A stretch of 64,000 nt of DNA, taken from Neptuniibacter pectenicola. Its GTDB lineage: Bacteria > Pseudomonadota > Gammaproteobacteria > Pseudomonadales > Balneatricaceae. The stretch is from positions 62,001-126,000 of the forward strand of contig NZ_LUTS01000006.1 in NCBI RefSeq assembly GCF_001597735.1, written 5' to 3'. The position numbers and the translations under genes are program-made. This document shows positions 62,396 to 64,000 of the stretch, piece after piece. A model generated the notes under the pieces. It searched no databases and was not told the DNA's origin. It worked only from the letters and a program-made list of their open reading frames with translations. How positions within the stretch are numbered: the stretch's first letter is position 1; each line of letters begins with the position of its first letter.

Positions 62396-64000
62396 ATGGA
62401 TCAACAACATTCGTTACACGCATCACTACAACACACTTTTGCGTTTGATGCCTTCAGGGAAGGCCAAGAGCAGACCATCACCCAACTGCTTGCGGGTCAA
62501 TCGACGCTTTCTATTTTCCCTACGGGGGCGGGTAAATCACTCTGCTACCAATTAACCGCGATACATCTTCCCCATTTGACGTTAGTGGTTTCGCCATTGC
62601 TGGCGCTAATGAAAGATCAGCTTGCGTTTCTTAAGTCGAAAGGGATCGCCGCTGCCAGTATTGATTCCACATTAACACCGCAAGAAAACCAAGCGGTGAT
62701 GGGGGATATTCGTCAAGGTAAGATCAAAATTTTAATGGTCTCTGTGGAACGCTTTAAGAATGAGCGCTTTCGAGAATTTATTAGTGGGGTTGAGATCTCC
62801 ATGCTGGTGGTTGATGAAGCACACTGTATCTCGGAGTGGGGTCATAACTTCCGTCCTGATTATTTAAAGCTTCCCCAGTATTGCCGTGACTTAGGGATTC
62901 CGCTGGTCCTTTTGCTGACCGCTACTGCGACCCGTAAGGTTAAAAAGGATATGGCGAAGCGTTTCGCCATCGCTCCAGAGCATATTGTGCAAACCGGTTT
63001 TTATCGCGATAACTTAGACCTTACAATCCTGCCGGTCACGAGTCAGGCGAAAGACGCCACCTTAGTTGAACTCATTAAACAGCAGCAAGGGTCCGGTATT
63101 GTCTATGTCACCCTACAACAAAGTGCTGAGCAGGTTGCTCGCTATTTAAGCCAACATCAGATTTCGGCAACGGCCTACCATGCGGGGCTAGATAACGATA
63201 TTCGCCATAACATCCAATCGGATTTTATGGCGGGCAAGATTCAGGTGGTCGTTGCAACCATCGCCTTTGGTATGGGAATAGATAAAGCCGACGTGCGTTT
63301 TGTGATGCACTATGACCTGCCTAAATCGATTGAAAACTATAGCCAAGAGGTCGGCCGTGCAGGTCGAGACGGGTTAAGGTCCAGCTGCATTACGTTAGCG
63401 AATTTAGATGGTATTAATACGGTTGAAAACTTTGTCTATGGCGACACGCCAGAGCCAGAAGGGATCGCTAAAGTAGTGGATAATATTCGTCATGAAGTGG
63501 CGAATGGGCAGTGGGAACTACAGATTAACAGCCTATCCAATGATGCCAATATCAGGCAGTTGCCACTAAAAACCTTATTAGTGCAATTAGAACTGCATCA
63601 AGTGATTAAGCCGTTGTATGCGTACTTCGCCGAATATCGCTATAAATTCCTGCAAGACTCAGACACTGTGCTAGGGCAGTTTAGTGGTGAGCGGCAGCAG
63701 TTTTTAAAAGCGATTGTTGATCACACTCAGTTTAAAAAGATCTGGGGAAGTTTAGACATAGAAAGCCTTTATCAACAGTACGGCTGTGAACGTAGCCGTG
63801 TGGTTGCTGCGCTAGACTATCTACAGACCCAGGGGGCTATCGTCCTTGAGAGTAAAAAGATTACTGAGGTCTTCGCCGTTAAGGAAGCGGCGCTGTCTCA
63901 ACCGGAGCTGGTGCAAACGTTAAGTGATTATTTCTTAGATAAAGAGGAAAAAGAGATCCAGCGGATCGCCGCACTGATCCGTTTCTTTGAACTAGATCGC
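62396..64000 (+). CDS. RecQ-type ATP-dependent DNA helicase, C-terminus cut by window edge
   Basis: Open to the right edge (535 codons). Superfamily 2 motifs: FREGQEQTI (motif 0), FPTGAGKSLCYQL (Walker A), VSPLLALMKDQ, DEAHCISEWGHNFRPDY (DEAH and the RecQ aromatic loop), TATATRK, then ATIAFGMGIDKADVRFVMH and SYSQEVGRAGRDG-like SQEVGRAGRDG. Cys residues of the zinc domain are not obvious in the visible portion, so it may be a shortened RecQ-like helicase. AGGA lies 7 bases before the ATG. Confidence 0.92.
   Translation, partial: MDQQHSLHASLQHTFAFDAFREGQEQTITQLLAGQSTLSIFPTGAGKSLCYQLTAIHLPHLTLVVSPLLALMKDQLAFLKSKGIAAASIDSTLTPQENQAVMGDIRQGKIKILMVSVERFKNERFREFISGVEISMLVVDEAHCISEWGHNFRPDYLKLPQYCRDLGIPLVLLLTATATRKVKKDMAKRFAIAPEHIVQTGFYRDNLDLTILPVTSQAKDATLVELIKQQQGSGIVYVTLQQSAEQVARYLSQHQISATAYHAGLDNDIRHNIQSDFMAGKIQVVVATIAFGMGIDKADVRFVMHYDLPKSIENYSQEVGRAGRDGLRSSCITLANLDGINTVENFVYGDTPEPEGIAKVVDNIRHEVANGQWELQINSLSNDANIRQLPLKTLLVQLELHQVIKPLYAYFAEYRYKFLQDSDTVLGQFSGERQQFLKAIVDHTQFKKIWGSLDIESLYQQYGCERSRVVAALDYLQTQGAIVLESKKITEVFAVKEAALSQPELVQTLSDYFLDKEEKEIQRIAALIRFFELDR

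Overview
The window looks like a chromosomal segment of a marine gammaproteobacterium of the Oceanospirillaceae type (Neptuniibacter, Amphritea or Neptunomonas-like). That is an inference from gene content: EpmC, TlyA, a TRAP transporter with a universal stress protein, several chemoreceptors, PilZ, a Sox thiosulfate-oxidation cluster, a PHA synthase, and sequence of moderate GC. No tRNA, rRNA, prophage, insertion sequence or CRISPR array was seen. Both ends cut genes: msrA on the left and a RecQ-type helicase on the right.

Region by region. 1-11.7 kb is housekeeping and stress: msrA, DUF1289, tlyA, ridA, deaD, a double receiver protein, a TraB/GumN protein, an XRE-cupin regulator, folE, a cytoplasmic zinc-binding chemoreceptor and a LOG-family hydrolase. 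11.8-20.3 kb is a sulfur-oxidation locus: a PAS/sigma-54 activator followed by soxC-D-X-Y-Z-A-K and, beyond an internal terminator, soxB. 20.4-24.8 kb holds a lipoprotein, epmC, and a LysR regulator divergent from two oxidoreductases. 24.9-28.5 kb (minus strand) holds a DMT transporter, a COG0523 GTPase and a copper-delivery set (Cys-containing membrane protein, Sco, PCuAC).

28.5-29.2 kb has no protein gene. It contains two tandem transcription units, each with the same Fur-box promoter and its own intrinsic terminator, encoding structured RNAs of about 190 and 210 nt. They look like iron-responsive paired small RNAs (PrrF/RyhB analogues) and are the most interesting feature here. The first RNA is almost entirely four stem-loops plus a terminator, and every loop displays a C-rich CUC motif.

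29.2-37.7 kb is a catabolic island: two paralogous LysR regulators flank a TRAP transporter (dctPQM) and Usp, followed by a GabD-type dehydrogenase and a class III aminotransferase. This suggests uptake and degradation of a small omega-amino acid or related compound. 37.8-41.3 kb has a chemoreceptor and a DUF1826 gene behind a strong Zur-box match. 41.3-50.9 kb is an unusual same-strand cluster: HlyD adaptor, RbbA-type ABC fusion, ABC permease, PHA synthase and P3A proton ATPase. 51-54.7 kb has ahpF, ahpC (with an OxyR-like upstream site) and a stand-alone trpB. The rest carries a chemoreceptor with a C-terminal sensor-like domain, a WGR-like protein, pdxB, a PilZ protein, an ATP-NAD kinase-like protein, two small envelope proteins, a YeeN-type YebC protein and the truncated helicase.
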